From: Clostridia bacterium
GTDB lineage: Bacteria; Bacillota; Clostridia; Christensenellales; Aristaeellaceae
Assembly (NCBI GenBank): GCA_017549335.1
Contig: JAFYVB010000017.1
Location: forward strand, 1 to 64,000
DNA length: 64,000 bases
Reading direction: 5' to 3'
In this document: one piece after another, positions 8,624 to 17,708 of the stretch
Numbering within the stretch: position 1 is the first letter of the stretch
Layout: each line of letters begins with the position of its first letter
Notes under the pieces: generated by a model
The model's input: the letters and a program-made list of their open reading frames with translations, nothing else
Told to the model about the DNA's origin: nothing
Database searches by the model: none
Program-made: the position numbers and the translations under genes

Positions 8624-9634
8624 TCAGAGCGTGATGAATTTCTCAAACTCCGGCAGAATACCGATACCATCGGGATAATGTGCGGCAAACTGCGGCACGG
8701 CGTGGCTGGGGAAGGAATTGCCCTCGATGAACTTGGGGCCGTCCTCGGTGATGGCCACGTCCCACGCCACAAACTTCACCTGCGGAACACGGTGCATGGC
8801 TTCAAGGCACAAGTCCTTCGCTTCCTTAAAATAGGGAATGGTAAAGCCGATGATCTCCGTTCCCGTCATGGGATGCTTTGCAAACACGTTGCCCGCCTTG
8901 TCGGCAGCCACCGTCAGAAGCTTGCCCGTTTCCAGATCCACGCGGGCAGCCATGCCTCCCTGATCCACGTTATCCATCACCTTGCCGTTGCCGATACGCA
9001 GGAAAGCGTACACGATGCCCTCCTGCTTGTCGCCCAAAAGGGTGGCGATGCGCACGGTATTGACCGAAGTGGGGCAAAGACGGGACATTTCGGGATGCTG
9101 AATCAGCAGTTCCTCCAGCAAGCCTGCTCCCAGGCCCTTGATCTTCTCAAGGAAGGCAGCAGGATCCTTTTCCCAGTCTTCCTTCACAAATTTCTCAATG
9201 CCCACGCCGCTGGAGCCTTCCAGAGGCTTGAACAAAACGCAGGGCAGATCACGGAGGAAAGCGGTCATTTCCTCTGCCGTGGTCTCTTCCTTTACCTGCA
9301 TCCACTTGCGGCCCACCTGCGGGGCAAAGAGGGTATTGAACGTAGTTTTATCGTCGAAATTATACCAGTAGGCCTTATCATTCATGCGGCGGACGATATT
9401 ATTGGAGATCCCGCGGGTGATGACCGTACGGCGCTGCGCATCATTCAGGCGGTACATTTCAGCGATTTTATAATCGACATAACCCGCATTGTACTTCGCG
9501 GCGCACCGAGCCATATCAGCCAGCAGCCATGCACGGCTTTTGCCGCTCTTTTTCTCCAGCATACCGGCGGTTTCCCACATGCGCTTCCAGTCCATTTTCA
9601 GCGCGCGCTTGACCATATAGGTAAGTCTGCTCAT
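8624..9634 (-). CDS. ATP-grasp enzyme of the sugar-transfer-associated type
   Basis: A 336-residue protein whose central part (CVLFKPLEGSSGVGIEKF, EELLIQHPEMSRLCPTSVNTVRI, VMDNVDQGGMAA, AWDVAITEDGPKFIEGN) matches the ATPgrasp_ST family, seen in capsule and exopolysaccharide loci. ATP-grasp enzymes join a carboxylate to an amine through an acyl phosphate; the substrate here is unknown. I chose the ATG at 9634 because GAAAGG lies nine bases upstream; another ATG two codons earlier is too close to it. ychF ends 25 bases upstream, so the two are probably cotranscribed. Confidence 0.8.
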   Translation of the reverse strand: MSRLTYMVKRALKMDWKRMWETAGMLEKKSGKSRAWLLADMARCAAKYNAGYVDYKIAEMYRLNDAQRRTVITRGISNNIVRRMNDKAYWYNFDDKTTFNTLFAPQVGRKWMQVKEETTAEEMTAFLRDLPCVLFKPLEGSSGVGIEKFVKEDWEKDPAAFLEKIKGLGAGLLEELLIQHPEMSRLCPTSVNTVRIATLLGDKQEGIVYAFLRIGNGKVMDNVDQGGMAARVDLETGKLLTVAADKAGNVFAKHPMTGTEIIGFTIPYFKEAKDLCLEAMHRVPQVKFVAWDVAITEDGPKFIEGNSFPSHAVPQFAAHYPDGIGILPEFEKFITL

Positions 9635-9659
9635 GATCATCAGCCTTTCAGAAATTCAA

Positions 9660-10754
<1,095 letters not shown>

Positions 10755-10807
10755 AAGAGAATTTCATCCCTTCGTAAAGTAATTGCATGGTGCGCATAAT
10801 CTTTTAT

Positions 10808-10836
10808 ATTATACATTTATTTAAGAAAAAAAGCAA
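10808..10836 (-). promoter_or_regulatory. Promoter of ychF
   Basis: TTGCTT (10831-10836) and TATAAT (10808-10813) on the minus strand, 17 bases apart, about 55 bases before the ychF ATG. Confidence 0.7.
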
Positions 10837-10849
10837 TGCCGGGAACGAC

Positions 10850-10878
10850 TTGCGGGAAAAGACGGAATTTGTTATACT
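10850..10878 (+). promoter_or_regulatory. Promoter of the SH3-repeat protein gene
   Basis: TTGCGG (10850-10855) and TATACT (10873-10878) are separated by 17 bases; the leader to the ATG is about 60 bases and ends with a CGGAGG site. Confidence 0.65.
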
Positions 10879-10944
10879 TTAAGGGAAGAATTCCCGCTGC
10901 TTCAGCGTTATATGAGTACAAACCCCTGATCGGAGGTACAAACC

Positions 10945-12090
10945 ATGAAAAAGATCACGCTGCTTCTCCTCGTTCTTTTCCTTCTTTGCCTCGCTTGTGC
11001 GGCTATGGCGGAAAATTACGCGCTGGTGCATAACACCACGTCCCTCAATATCCGTTCCGGCCCCTCCGCTTCTTACGAATGGCGCGGCAGCGTGCCCGGC
11101 GGCGAATGGGTGACGGTCATCGGCGAAAGCGGCAACTGGTATAAGATCAGAACCGTGGACGGCAAGATCGAAGGCTACATGAGCAAAAACTATCTCAAGA
11201 CCTTCGAAGGCGGCTATGCCGGCAGCAGCAATAAAGCCGTGGTGAACAACCCCGTTCCTACCCACTGGCTCAACCTGCGCGTCGCTCCCTCTTACGAGGC
11301 TGAAGTGCTGGATATCTTCTACAACGGCGAGATCTGCACCATCCTTGAAAAGCTGGGCGACTGGTACTATGTATCCGCATACAAGGGCAATCAGCAGCTG
11401 CTGGGCTACTTCCGCAGCGAATATCTCAAGGTCAATCCCACCGGTGGCGAAGAATATTATGTAGCCCCCGCAAACGGCGGCAAATTGAACCTGCGCACTG
11501 CCCCCGGCTACGACGCCGGCGTTTACCTGCAGATCCCCTACGGCGCCAACGTGTCCGTTCTGCTCAAGGGCAACACTTTCTGGCAGGTCATGTATGACGG
11601 CGTCACGGGCTTTGTGGATCACTCCTTCCTCAAAAAGGGCAACGCCCCCGCCGGCAACACCGGCAGCGTTACCGCACCCTCCGCAAGCACCGCTGTGGTG
11701 CAGACGGGCAATTCCGGCAAATTGAACCTGCGCACCCAGGCCTATGCCAACGCGCAGATCATGGGCCAGTATCCCAACGGCACCACCGTTACGATCCTGC
11801 AGAAAGGCACCGTATGGTGCTATGTACGCATCAATCAGAACGGGCAGACCGGCTACATGATGACCAAGTATCTGCGCATGAACAGTGCCTCCCAGGCCTA
11901 CAAAACGGTGCATAACCCCAACGGCGGCACCTACGTGAACCTCCGCTCCGCCCCCGACAAGCAGACCGGCAACGTCAACGTTCGCGTTCCCGTGGGTCAG
12001 CAGGTGAATGTGCTGTCCTGGGGCGAAGAATGGTCGCAGGTGTGCTACAACAATATCAACGGCTACATGATGACGTGGTTCCTGCGCTGA
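10945..12090 (+). CDS. Secreted protein with five SH3-like repeats
   Basis: A 381-residue exported protein: signal peptide 1-22 (cut after AMA), then five bacterial SH3_3-type modules, each with LNIR/LNLR...AxP...G.V..VL...WYK/V signatures, at about 27-90, 100-170, 178-228, 249-305 and 318-381. No catalytic domain is present. Such repeats bind peptidoglycan or peptide ligands at the cell surface. The start ATG has a CGGAGG site and its own promoter; a strong terminator follows. Confidence 0.9.
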   Translation: MKKITLLLLVLFLLCLACAAMAENYALVHNTTSLNIRSGPSASYEWRGSVPGGEWVTVIGESGNWYKIRTVDGKIEGYMSKNYLKTFEGGYAGSSNKAVVNNPVPTHWLNLRVAPSYEAEVLDIFYNGEICTILEKLGDWYYVSAYKGNQQLLGYFRSEYLKVNPTGGEEYYVAPANGGKLNLRTAPGYDAGVYLQIPYGANVSVLLKGNTFWQVMYDGVTGFVDHSFLKKGNAPAGNTGSVTAPSASTAVVQTGNSGKLNLRTQAYANAQIMGQYPNGTTVTILQKGTVWCYVRINQNGQTGYMMTKYLRMNSASQAYKTVHNPNGGTYVNLRSAPDKQTGNVNVRVPVGQQVNVLSWGEEWSQVCYNNINGYMMTWFLR

Positions 12091-12103
12091 GGCGCTTCCA
12101 TTT

Positions 12104-12141
12104 AAAAACAGCTTGCAGCATCCGGGCTGCAAGCTGTTTTT
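12104..12141. terminator. Bidirectional terminator
   Basis: AAAAACAGCTTGCAGC (12104-12119) and GCTGCAAGCTGTTTTT (12126-12141) form a 16-base perfect stem with a 6-base loop. It serves the SH3 gene (+) and the membrane protein gene (-). Confidence 0.9.
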
Positions 12142-12470
12142 TATTTCACGCTGTACTTTCTGTAAATTTTGTTATAGGTAGAAACCAGAAAAACGATCCC
12201 CAGCGTACAGGCCAGCACCAGCAGCGTCAGCGCCGCTGCCATGCTCCATATTTCTGCCAGACCTGCCGCCGCATACCACAGCGCATACCGTTTCCACATG
12301 ACGCCGTTTTCTTTGTTGTATCGCTTTACGTCGGTGATCTCTTTTTCATCCACTTCGGTACCCGACCAAAAATGCATGGGTTTTTCCCGTTTCTGCGCAT
12401 AAATGCCGATGGCATAAAACAGTATCGCACAGCCAAACAGCGTAATATACCACACGATCGCTCCCGCCAC
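12141..12470 (-). CDS. Small three-helix membrane protein, DUF3784-like
   Basis: A 109-residue protein with hydrophobic segments at about 4-25, 60-75 and 78-97 and a conserved-looking cytoplasmic loop (HFWSGTEVDEKEITDVKRYNKENG). The loop, with a short motif before the second helix, resembles DUF3784 and related small membrane proteins of Clostridia; no function is known. It starts three bases after the stop of the caspase-like gene and is surely on its transcript. Confidence 0.6.
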   Translation of the reverse strand: MAGAIVWYITLFGCAILFYAIGIYAQKREKPMHFWSGTEVDEKEITDVKRYNKENGVMWKRYALWYAAAGLAEIWSMAAALTLLVLACTLGIVFLVSTYNKIYRKYSVK

Positions 12471-12473
12471 GGT

Positions 12474-13931
12474 TTACTCTCCTTCTGCAGTCAGTGTAAA
12501 TTCCACGCTGTTTTGGGTATACGTTTGATCCTCCGTTTTACAGGAGACCTCGGCATAATACGTGCCCGCAGGAACATATTCGCCCCTGTTATCGCGTCCG
12601 TTCCAGTAAAAGAGGCTGCCGTTGGTTTCTCCCGCAGGACGGGAAGGCTCCCGATAAGCCAGACGGCGCACGGAATTTCCCTGGCTGTCGCGGATGACCA
12701 CATTCAGGCTGCAGGGAAAATCATGCCCCACCCGAACGGTCATTTCCTCACCGGTTCGGGGAGAGAATTTCTCTTCCGTACGCACGGTGAGTTTCGGATC
12801 CGCCATCTTCTCCTGTACGGCAATAAGGCGGCTGCCCGCCAGCATGGAGTGGCGGCCTTCCGTCGCCACGATCTGCAAAAGTACGTAGCCTGTGGGCGTG
12901 TCGTCCTCGCTCACCAGCGTCAGCGAGCGTTCCTTGCGCCCCGGCAGCAATACGCCGTTCTCGTTTTCTTCATCGGGCACGATCTGCGGCATATCGAACC
13001 GCCAGCGACCATCCTTGTAATAAATCAGCTGATACTGCACGCGTACGGCACGGTGCACAGTAAAGCTGAAATACAGCGTGTCCTCGTCCGAGCCGATAAC
13101 GGCGGTATCCAGCAAAATCTCGCCGATGGGTCTTTCGCCCGTGCTTTGCACCAGCGGATCGTATACATACAGCGCCTCATCGCTGTCCTGAGGGTAACAT
13201 TGCGCCGTGGATGCACCGTGGCTTTCCAAAACGCCCCGATAGGCCTCCTGCAGCGTGATAGTGCCGTCGCCGTTCAAATCAAAGCTGCGGGTGCGCAGCC
13301 CTTCGCTGAGCCCGTCGGCAAAATAGCTGCCGCCTTGCATCCCTGCGCTCCACAAAAAGCTGTCCTCGGCAGCGCCTGCGCTGGTAAGCACCCGGTAATC
13401 GCCGCCCTGGAAACTGTTGCGCACCTGTTCATTCCAATCGCCCTTGCCGATAAACGCACCGCTGTTGCAGGCGTCCAGCAGCAATATTTTTTTGCCCGGA
13501 ACGGCGTCCAGCACCCGGCGCAGCGCATCTGCCGTGAGGATCTCTTCGCCATGGCCGTCCGACAGCACCAGCGACGGCTCCAACGTAATGCGGTCATACA
13601 GCCCGTGCGTGCAGATATACAGAAGCGATACGTCATCCGCATCCGCCCGGGCAAAGGCCTCCTCGATCACGGAGGTCATAAAGTCCACCCCTGAAATGCC
13701 GGTTTCATAGGTATAAATGCTCTCGTAGCCCCGGATATCGGTACGCAGGATCTCCTGCATCCTGCGTACGTTCATCTGCGCAGAGGGCGCGGTATCCTCG
13801 TGCATGACGAAGTGATCGCAGCCTACCAGCAGCGCGCGGCGTACGGGATCGGGGGTATTTTCTGCCAATGCAGCCAGCGCGAGCAGCAGAAAAACACATA
13901 CCGCCGCAAATGCCGACAGCTGTCTTTTCAC
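12474..13931 (-). CDS. Secreted caspase-like peptidase with EF-hand loop and FlgD-type Ig domain
   Basis: A 485-residue exported protein. Signal peptide about 1-23; caspase/clostripain-clan catalytic domain about 30-215 with His109 (YICTHGLYD) and Cys155 (LLDACNSGAF); a canonical calcium-binding EF-hand loop at 218-229 (DLNGDGTITLQE); middle beta-rich domain; and a C-terminal FlgD-like Ig fold (about 395-470, with YWNGRDNRGEYVPAGTYYAEV). Clan CD peptidases cleave after Arg, Lys or Asp; the specificity is unknown. GTG start. Its promoter lies across the stop codon of ogt. The calcium loop inside or next to the catalytic domain suggests calcium-dependent activation outside the cell, which is inference. 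Confidence 0.85.
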   Translation of the reverse strand: MKRQLSAFAAVCVFLLLALAALAENTPDPVRRALLVGCDHFVMHEDTAPSAQMNVRRMQEILRTDIRGYESIYTYETGISGVDFMTSVIEEAFARADADDVSLLYICTHGLYDRITLEPSLVLSDGHGEEILTADALRRVLDAVPGKKILLLDACNSGAFIGKGDWNEQVRNSFQGGDYRVLTSAGAAEDSFLWSAGMQGGSYFADGLSEGLRTRSFDLNGDGTITLQEAYRGVLESHGASTAQCYPQDSDEALYVYDPLVQSTGERPIGEILLDTAVIGSDEDTLYFSFTVHRAVRVQYQLIYYKDGRWRFDMPQIVPDEENENGVLLPGRKERSLTLVSEDDTPTGYVLLQIVATEGRHSMLAGSRLIAVQEKMADPKLTVRTEEKFSPRTGEEMTVRVGHDFPCSLNVVIRDSQGNSVRRLAYREPSRPAGETNGSLFYWNGRDNRGEYVPAGTYYAEVSCKTEDQTYTQNSVEFTLTAEGE

Positions 13932-13975
13932 TTCTCACGCCCCCTTTCGCCCACGGGCACAATATCCTAATGATA

Positions 13976-14004
13976 ACTATATCACCGGATGGGGTCGTTG
14001 TCAA
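13976..14004 (-). promoter_or_regulatory. Promoter of the caspase-like gene overlapping the ogt stop
   Basis: TTGACA (13999-14004) and TATAGT (13976-13981) on the minus strand with a 17-base spacer. The -35 box contains the TGA stop codon of ogt. Confidence 0.75.
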
Positions 14005-14480
14005 TTTGAAGGGCTTTCCAGACGAAGAAGCGCCGCTTTGATTTCGTTTCCGGCAGCAAATCCCCCAAGGCTTCCGTCTGCGGCGATCACCCGATGGCAG
14101 GGCACAAACAGCATCAGCGGATTTGCGTGATTGGCCATGCCCACAGCCCTTGAGGCACGGGGAGCGCCGATACTTCCTGCGATCTCCCCATAGCTGCGCG
14201 TTTCACCGTAAGGAATTCTTTGCAGCATCTCCCATACGCGCAAACGGAAAGGTGTGCCCGTCAGTTGGATGTTCACATGAAAGGTCCGCCTTTCCTCCCG
14301 TAAATATTCCTCGATCTGCTGCTGTGCCGCTGCAAGCAAAGGGGTATCCCCCGCCTCGCCCACATATTTTTGCGGAACGTTTTCTCCGAAATAACACAGG
14401 ATCAGCGCGCCGTCTTTCTCCGAAATTGTCACTATTCCAAGATTTGTCACAAATTTCTTTGTAATTATCACCGAATTCAC
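14001..14480 (-). CDS. ogt: Methylated-DNA--protein-cysteine methyltransferase
   Basis: A 159-residue DNA-repair protein that takes the alkyl group from O6-alkylguanine onto its own cysteine. The acceptor is Cys128 in PLMLFVPCHRVI; the preceding IPYGETRSYGEIA helix and the RAVGMANHANP segment (with the DNA-binding arginine finger) are present. It is the short Ogt/MGMT form with no Ada domain. The reading frame opens with GTG at 14480 behind a weak GAAG-type site, so the true start could be one of the next GTG codons. It diverges from rpmB. Confidence 0.92.
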   Translation of the reverse strand: MNSVIITKKFVTNLGIVTISEKDGALILCYFGENVPQKYVGEAGDTPLLAAAQQQIEEYLREERRTFHVNIQLTGTPFRLRVWEMLQRIPYGETRSYGEIAGSIGAPRASRAVGMANHANPLMLFVPCHRVIAADGSLGGFAAGNEIKAALLRLESPSN

Positions 14481-14511
14481 TCACTTCTTCGCAAAAATTT
14501 TGTTTAAACAC

Positions 14512-14540
14512 TTGCATTTCAGGCGCGATTATGCTAAAAT
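14512..14540 (+). promoter_or_regulatory. Extended -10 promoter of rpmB
   Basis: TTGCAT (14512-14517), 17-base spacer ending TGC, then TAAAAT (14535-14540): a sigma-A promoter with extended -10. The leader of about 70 bases holds a small perfect hairpin (CGCGGC-AAT-GCCGCG, 14568-14582) and a GGGAGGTG ribosome site. Confidence 0.8.
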
Positions 14541-14620
14541 AGTCAAGCTGTCATATAGAGGCTTTCCCGCGGCAATGCCGCGTGACGTAAGGCAATCTCC
14601 GACAGGGAGGTGTAACGAAA

Positions 14621-14839
14621 ATGGGTAAGTATTGTGAAGTGTGCAACAAGGGTCTGATGAACGGCAACCGCGTCAGCCATGCTGAAAACAAGACCGGTCG
14701 TATGTATGCTCCCAACGTCCAGCGCGTTCGCGTGCTGGTTGATGGTCGTCCTACGCACCTGAACGTGTGCACCCGCTGCCTGCGCAGCGGCAAGGTCGTC
14801 CGCGCGCTGCCTACCGTCAGCGTGAGTGCCGAGGCCTGA
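14621..14839 (+). CDS. rpmB: 50S ribosomal protein L28
   Basis: A 72-residue ribosomal protein. The zinc-ribbon form is recognised from Cys5/Cys8 (YCEVCNKG) and Cys50/Cys53 (NVCTRCLRS); the RVSHAENKTGR stretch is diagnostic of L28. It stands alone between its own promoter and a terminator, as rpmB commonly does in Firmicutes. The zinc-binding (C+) form suggests no need for a zinc-free paralogue under normal zinc. Confidence 0.97.
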   Translation: MGKYCEVCNKGLMNGNRVSHAENKTGRMYAPNVQRVRVLVDGRPTHLNVCTRCLRSGKVVRALPTVSVSAEA

Positions 14840-14853
14840 TTATAGTGCCCGAT

Positions 14854-14887
14854 GAAAAGCCAACGCGGTTTCGCGTGTGGCTTTTTC
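14854..14887 (+). terminator. Terminator of rpmB
   Basis: AAAAGCCAACGCG pairs with CGCGTGTGGCTTTT (two minor mismatches) and is followed by a T-run. Confidence 0.8.
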
Positions 14888-14894
14888 ATTTTAC

Positions 14895-14935
14895 AAAAAA
14901 AGCGGCGAAGGGAAATACCTTCCGCCGCTTTTTTT
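14895..14935. terminator. Terminator of mbl
   Basis: Long hairpin with A7-GCGGCG-AAGG on one side and CCTTCCGCCGC-T7 on the other (one bulge), six-base loop; T-runs are present on both strands. Confidence 0.85.
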
Positions 14936-14940
14936 ATAAA

Positions 14941-15960
14941 TCAATTTCGTCTGCTGCGGCCGTCGTTCAGATAGCGGCCGAACTCGGACATATTTTCAAG
15001 GGTCAGGCCACAGCCCGTGGCAACGCAGGTCTGCGGATTATCCGCCACACGGCAGGATACGTTGAGCGCTGTGGAGATGGCTTCGCTCAAGCCCGGCAGC
15101 TGCGCGCCGCCGCCCGAAAGCACGATGCCGGTATCAAACACGTCGGCAGCCAGCTCGGCGGGCGTTTCTTCCAGTGCACCGTGAATGGCTTCGATCAGCG
15201 CCGTCAGCGGCTCGTCAATCGCCTCGTGGATTTCATCGGAGGTGATGCGCATGAGCTTGGGCAAACCGCTGATCAGGTTTCTGCCCGTCACTTCAGTATA
15301 CAGCTGCTCGCTGCGGGGCATGGCACTGCCGATATTGATTTTCAGCTCCTCCGCCGTTCTTTCGCCGATCAGAAGATTGTGCTTGCGGCGCAGATAGCGA
15401 ATAATCGCCTCGTCAAAATGGTCGCCGCCCAGCTTATGGGAACGGCTCACCGCCATACGGCCCAGGGACAGCACCGCCACGTCCGTCATACCGGCGCCGA
15501 TATCCACGATCATGGAACCGTAGGCGTCGTTGATGTTCAGACCCGCGCCGATGGCAGCAGCCACCGGTCTGTCCAGCAGCTGCGTACGGCGTACGCCCGC
15601 CTCGAACATGATGGCCGTAATGCTGCGCTTTTCCATTTCATTGATGCCCGAGGGCAGGGAAAGCACGGCACGGGGGCGGGAAAACATGTGCTTGCCGATG
15701 GTTTGCACAACAAAATAATGCAGCATGCTGCTGGTCAGCTCAAAGTCTGCCACCATGCCGTCCCGCAGGGGACGCATCGCCATAATATTGGCAGGCGTTC
15801 TGCCGATCATTTTATAGGCCTCTTCGCCAATGGCACGGATCGAGCGGGATTCTCTTTCCACTGCGACCACAGCGGGTTCATTGCAGGTAATGCCCTTGCC
15901 CCGCTCGTAGATCAGCACATTGGATGTACCCAGATCAATGCCTATATCCTCAGCTGCCAT
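14941..15960 (-). CDS. mbl: Rod-shape actin homologue MreB/Mbl
   Basis: A 339-residue bacterial actin: phosphate-1 loop DIGIDLGTSNVLIY (5-18), connect and phosphate-2 segment MIVDIGAGMTDVAVLS, and adenosine loop GIVLSGGGAQLPGL. It forms membrane-associated filaments that guide wall synthesis. I give the symbol mbl rather than mreB because spoIIID lies directly upstream on the same strand, the order known for mbl in Bacillus, and there is no mreC/mreD here. The start has an AAGGAGA site. Function as actin is firm; the paralogue name is inference from synteny. Confidence 0.92.
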   Translation of the reverse strand: MAAEDIGIDLGTSNVLIYERGKGITCNEPAVVAVERESRSIRAIGEEAYKMIGRTPANIMAMRPLRDGMVADFELTSSMLHYFVVQTIGKHMFSRPRAVLSLPSGINEMEKRSITAIMFEAGVRRTQLLDRPVAAAIGAGLNINDAYGSMIVDIGAGMTDVAVLSLGRMAVSRSHKLGGDHFDEAIIRYLRRKHNLLIGERTAEELKINIGSAMPRSEQLYTEVTGRNLISGLPKLMRITSDEIHEAIDEPLTALIEAIHGALEETPAELAADVFDTGIVLSGGGAQLPGLSEAISTALNVSCRVADNPQTCVATGCGLTLENMSEFGRYLNDGRSRRN

Positions 15961-16078
15961 AAATTCACGGTCTCCTTCGTTGATTTGTAATCAGTTTGTA
16001 ATATTCTGCGCAAAATCGAAATTTCCTCTTTACTTTTGGACAAATTTAGTATTTATTTCCCACTTTTTTCGGAAAATT

Positions 16079-16363
16079 TCAACTTTTGTTGCTTTCATTC
16101 CCCACTTTTGCCGTTTTTTCAGCGGCAAATTTGCGTTTCGTCGCTTCTCCGCCCCGCAAATGGCGCACCGCTTTGTGATACAAAAGCTGCTTTCGCACCC
16201 GGGAAAAGAGGCTGGCATCCAGATACTTCAGCCTGACTGTCAGCTCTCTGTGGGCAAGGCTTTTGCTTACCCCGCAGTATTTGGCTACCTCGCGCACGGT
16301 GGATCCTGTTTCCACCATGTGCCGCGCCATTTTCAGGCACCGTATGTTAACGTCGCTTTGCAT
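16079..16363 (-). CDS. spoIIID: Sporulation transcription factor SpoIIID
   Basis: A 94-residue DNA-binding protein. The helix-turn-helix TVREVAKYCGVSKSLAHRELTVRL and the C-terminal basic signature YHKAVRHLRGGEATKRK match SpoIIID, which tunes mother-cell gene expression during sporulation. The ATG at 16363 follows GGGGAGG; an upstream in-frame ATG is not needed. A sigma-E promoter would be expected; I could not identify one with confidence. Its presence is the best evidence in the window that the organism belongs to an endospore-forming lineage. Confidence 0.96.
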   Translation of the reverse strand: MQSDVNIRCLKMARHMVETGSTVREVAKYCGVSKSLAHRELTVRLKYLDASLFSRVRKQLLYHKAVRHLRGGEATKRKFAAEKTAKVGNESNKS

Positions 16364-16429
16364 TTGCTTTTCCTCCCCGCACACCTTGGTATTGCCAAGC
16401 TATGCAGAGGGAAAAGCGCTTATGCCATG

Positions 16430-17692
16430 TTATACGTTACCGGGTACCCATACGCTGCGGTTGCCCAGCACGTCCACCACCATGATGGCAACGGTGCCGC
16501 GCAGCAAGGGCAGCTCCAGCGTGGTGGGAAGCTTGGGCGTCTGCTTCCGTCTTGCGGCGGAGGTATAAGCCTTGAACACGCCGTCTTTCAGGAAGCCCAC
16601 CGACCACTGATCGATGGCGTCCATGCCCATCACCCGCAGCGAAGCGGGCTGCTTTTTCACATTTTCAAAGGGCTCGCTGCCAAGGGCGTAGGTATTGAGG
16701 GTCACTTCGTAATAGCCGATACCCGGCAGAACGTCGGCATCCAGCACGGCGTTGACGTGCTCGGTTTCCTTGCGCAGCTCCAGCTGCGTTTCCAGCAAAC
16801 GCTTGCGGGTAACGGAAACCGCGTGCCGGCACTGATCCACCCCCAGATAGCGGCATTCGTTATCGGAAGCCGCCACCAGCGTGGTACCGCTGCCGCAGAA
16901 CAGGTCTGCCACCAAATCGCCCTTGCGGGTGCAGCAGCGGATGATACGGTTGAGAAGCGCCTGGGGCTTCTGGGTGTCATAGCCTGTGCGCTGGGGATCC
17001 TTCTGCTGCAGGTGGCTCACGTCCGCCCATACGTCATCGGGGAACACCGGCTCGTCATCGTAATAGGTATACACCTTGCCGCCGGCCTTGATGGTACGGC
17101 AGGGACGGCCGTTTTCATCCACCGTACGGCGCATATGATTGGAGCGGTTATCCTTGCGGGGCACGCCCACGCGGGTGATATCAAAGTACAGCGCCTTGGA
17201 CTTGGCATAGAATAAAATCACGTCATGCTTGCGGCTGAAATGCTTTTTCGCGCGGCCGCCGGACTGATAAGCCCAGATGATCTCGTTGATGAAATTATTT
17301 TCACCGAAGATGCGGTCGCACTCCAGACGGGCGTAGGCGTTCATGCGGCTGTCCAGATGCAAAAACAGCGCGCCCGTATCGCTGAGCAGGCTATGAGCCA
17401 GCGTGACCGCTTCCCGCAACAGAGAAAGATACACTTCCTTGCCGCCCAGACGCGTATCGGAATAGGCGGGCAGTTCCAGCGTCTGCGTGCCTTCCGCCCA
17501 GCCTTTTTCGCCGATGCGCATACGGAAAACAAACTCATCCCCCGTAAAGAAGGGCGGATCAAGATACACGCACTGCACCTTGCCCATAAACTCGGAAAGA
17601 TCGGCACGGCGCAAATCGCTGTGAATCAGCACGCCGCCCGTCTGCTCACCGCAAAGAATCTCCTTGCGGCATTCTGCCTGCTGCCAGATCAT
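16430..17692 (-). CDS. Orphan site-specific DNA methyltransferase (N6-adenine or N4-cytosine, beta-type order)
   Basis: A 420-residue enzyme with catalytic motif DPPF (45-48) near the N-terminus and the AdoMet-binding motif DLFCGSGTT (263-271) later, the beta-class order. Residues about 320-420 form an extra C-terminal domain with no family I recognise. No restriction endonuclease or specificity subunit is next to it, so it is an orphan methyltransferase; such enzymes can act in gene regulation (for example CamA in Clostridioides difficile sporulation, a different type). The ATG at 17692 follows GGGAGAG; an upstream ATG at 17743 overlaps the preceding gene. It lies 16 bases after the Cys-rich protein gene and 66 bases before spoIIID. 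Confidence 0.88.
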   Translation of the reverse strand: MIWQQAECRKEILCGEQTGGVLIHSDLRRADLSEFMGKVQCVYLDPPFFTGDEFVFRMRIGEKGWAEGTQTLELPAYSDTRLGGKEVYLSLLREAVTLAHSLLSDTGALFLHLDSRMNAYARLECDRIFGENNFINEIIWAYQSGGRAKKHFSRKHDVILFYAKSKALYFDITRVGVPRKDNRSNHMRRTVDENGRPCRTIKAGGKVYTYYDDEPVFPDDVWADVSHLQQKDPQRTGYDTQKPQALLNRIIRCCTRKGDLVADLFCGSGTTLVAASDNECRYLGVDQCRHAVSVTRKRLLETQLELRKETEHVNAVLDADVLPGIGYYEVTLNTYALGSEPFENVKKQPASLRVMGMDAIDQWSVGFLKDGVFKAYTSAARRKQTPKLPTTLELPLLRGTVAIMVVDVLGNRSVWVPGNV

Positions 17693-17708
17693 CGGTAGCT
17701 CTCCCTTC

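Noticed and set aside
12030..13694. Plus-strand frame of 554 codons beginning in the SH3 gene
   Set aside because: It lies opposite the caspase-like gene and reads through a strong terminator; no supporting motif.
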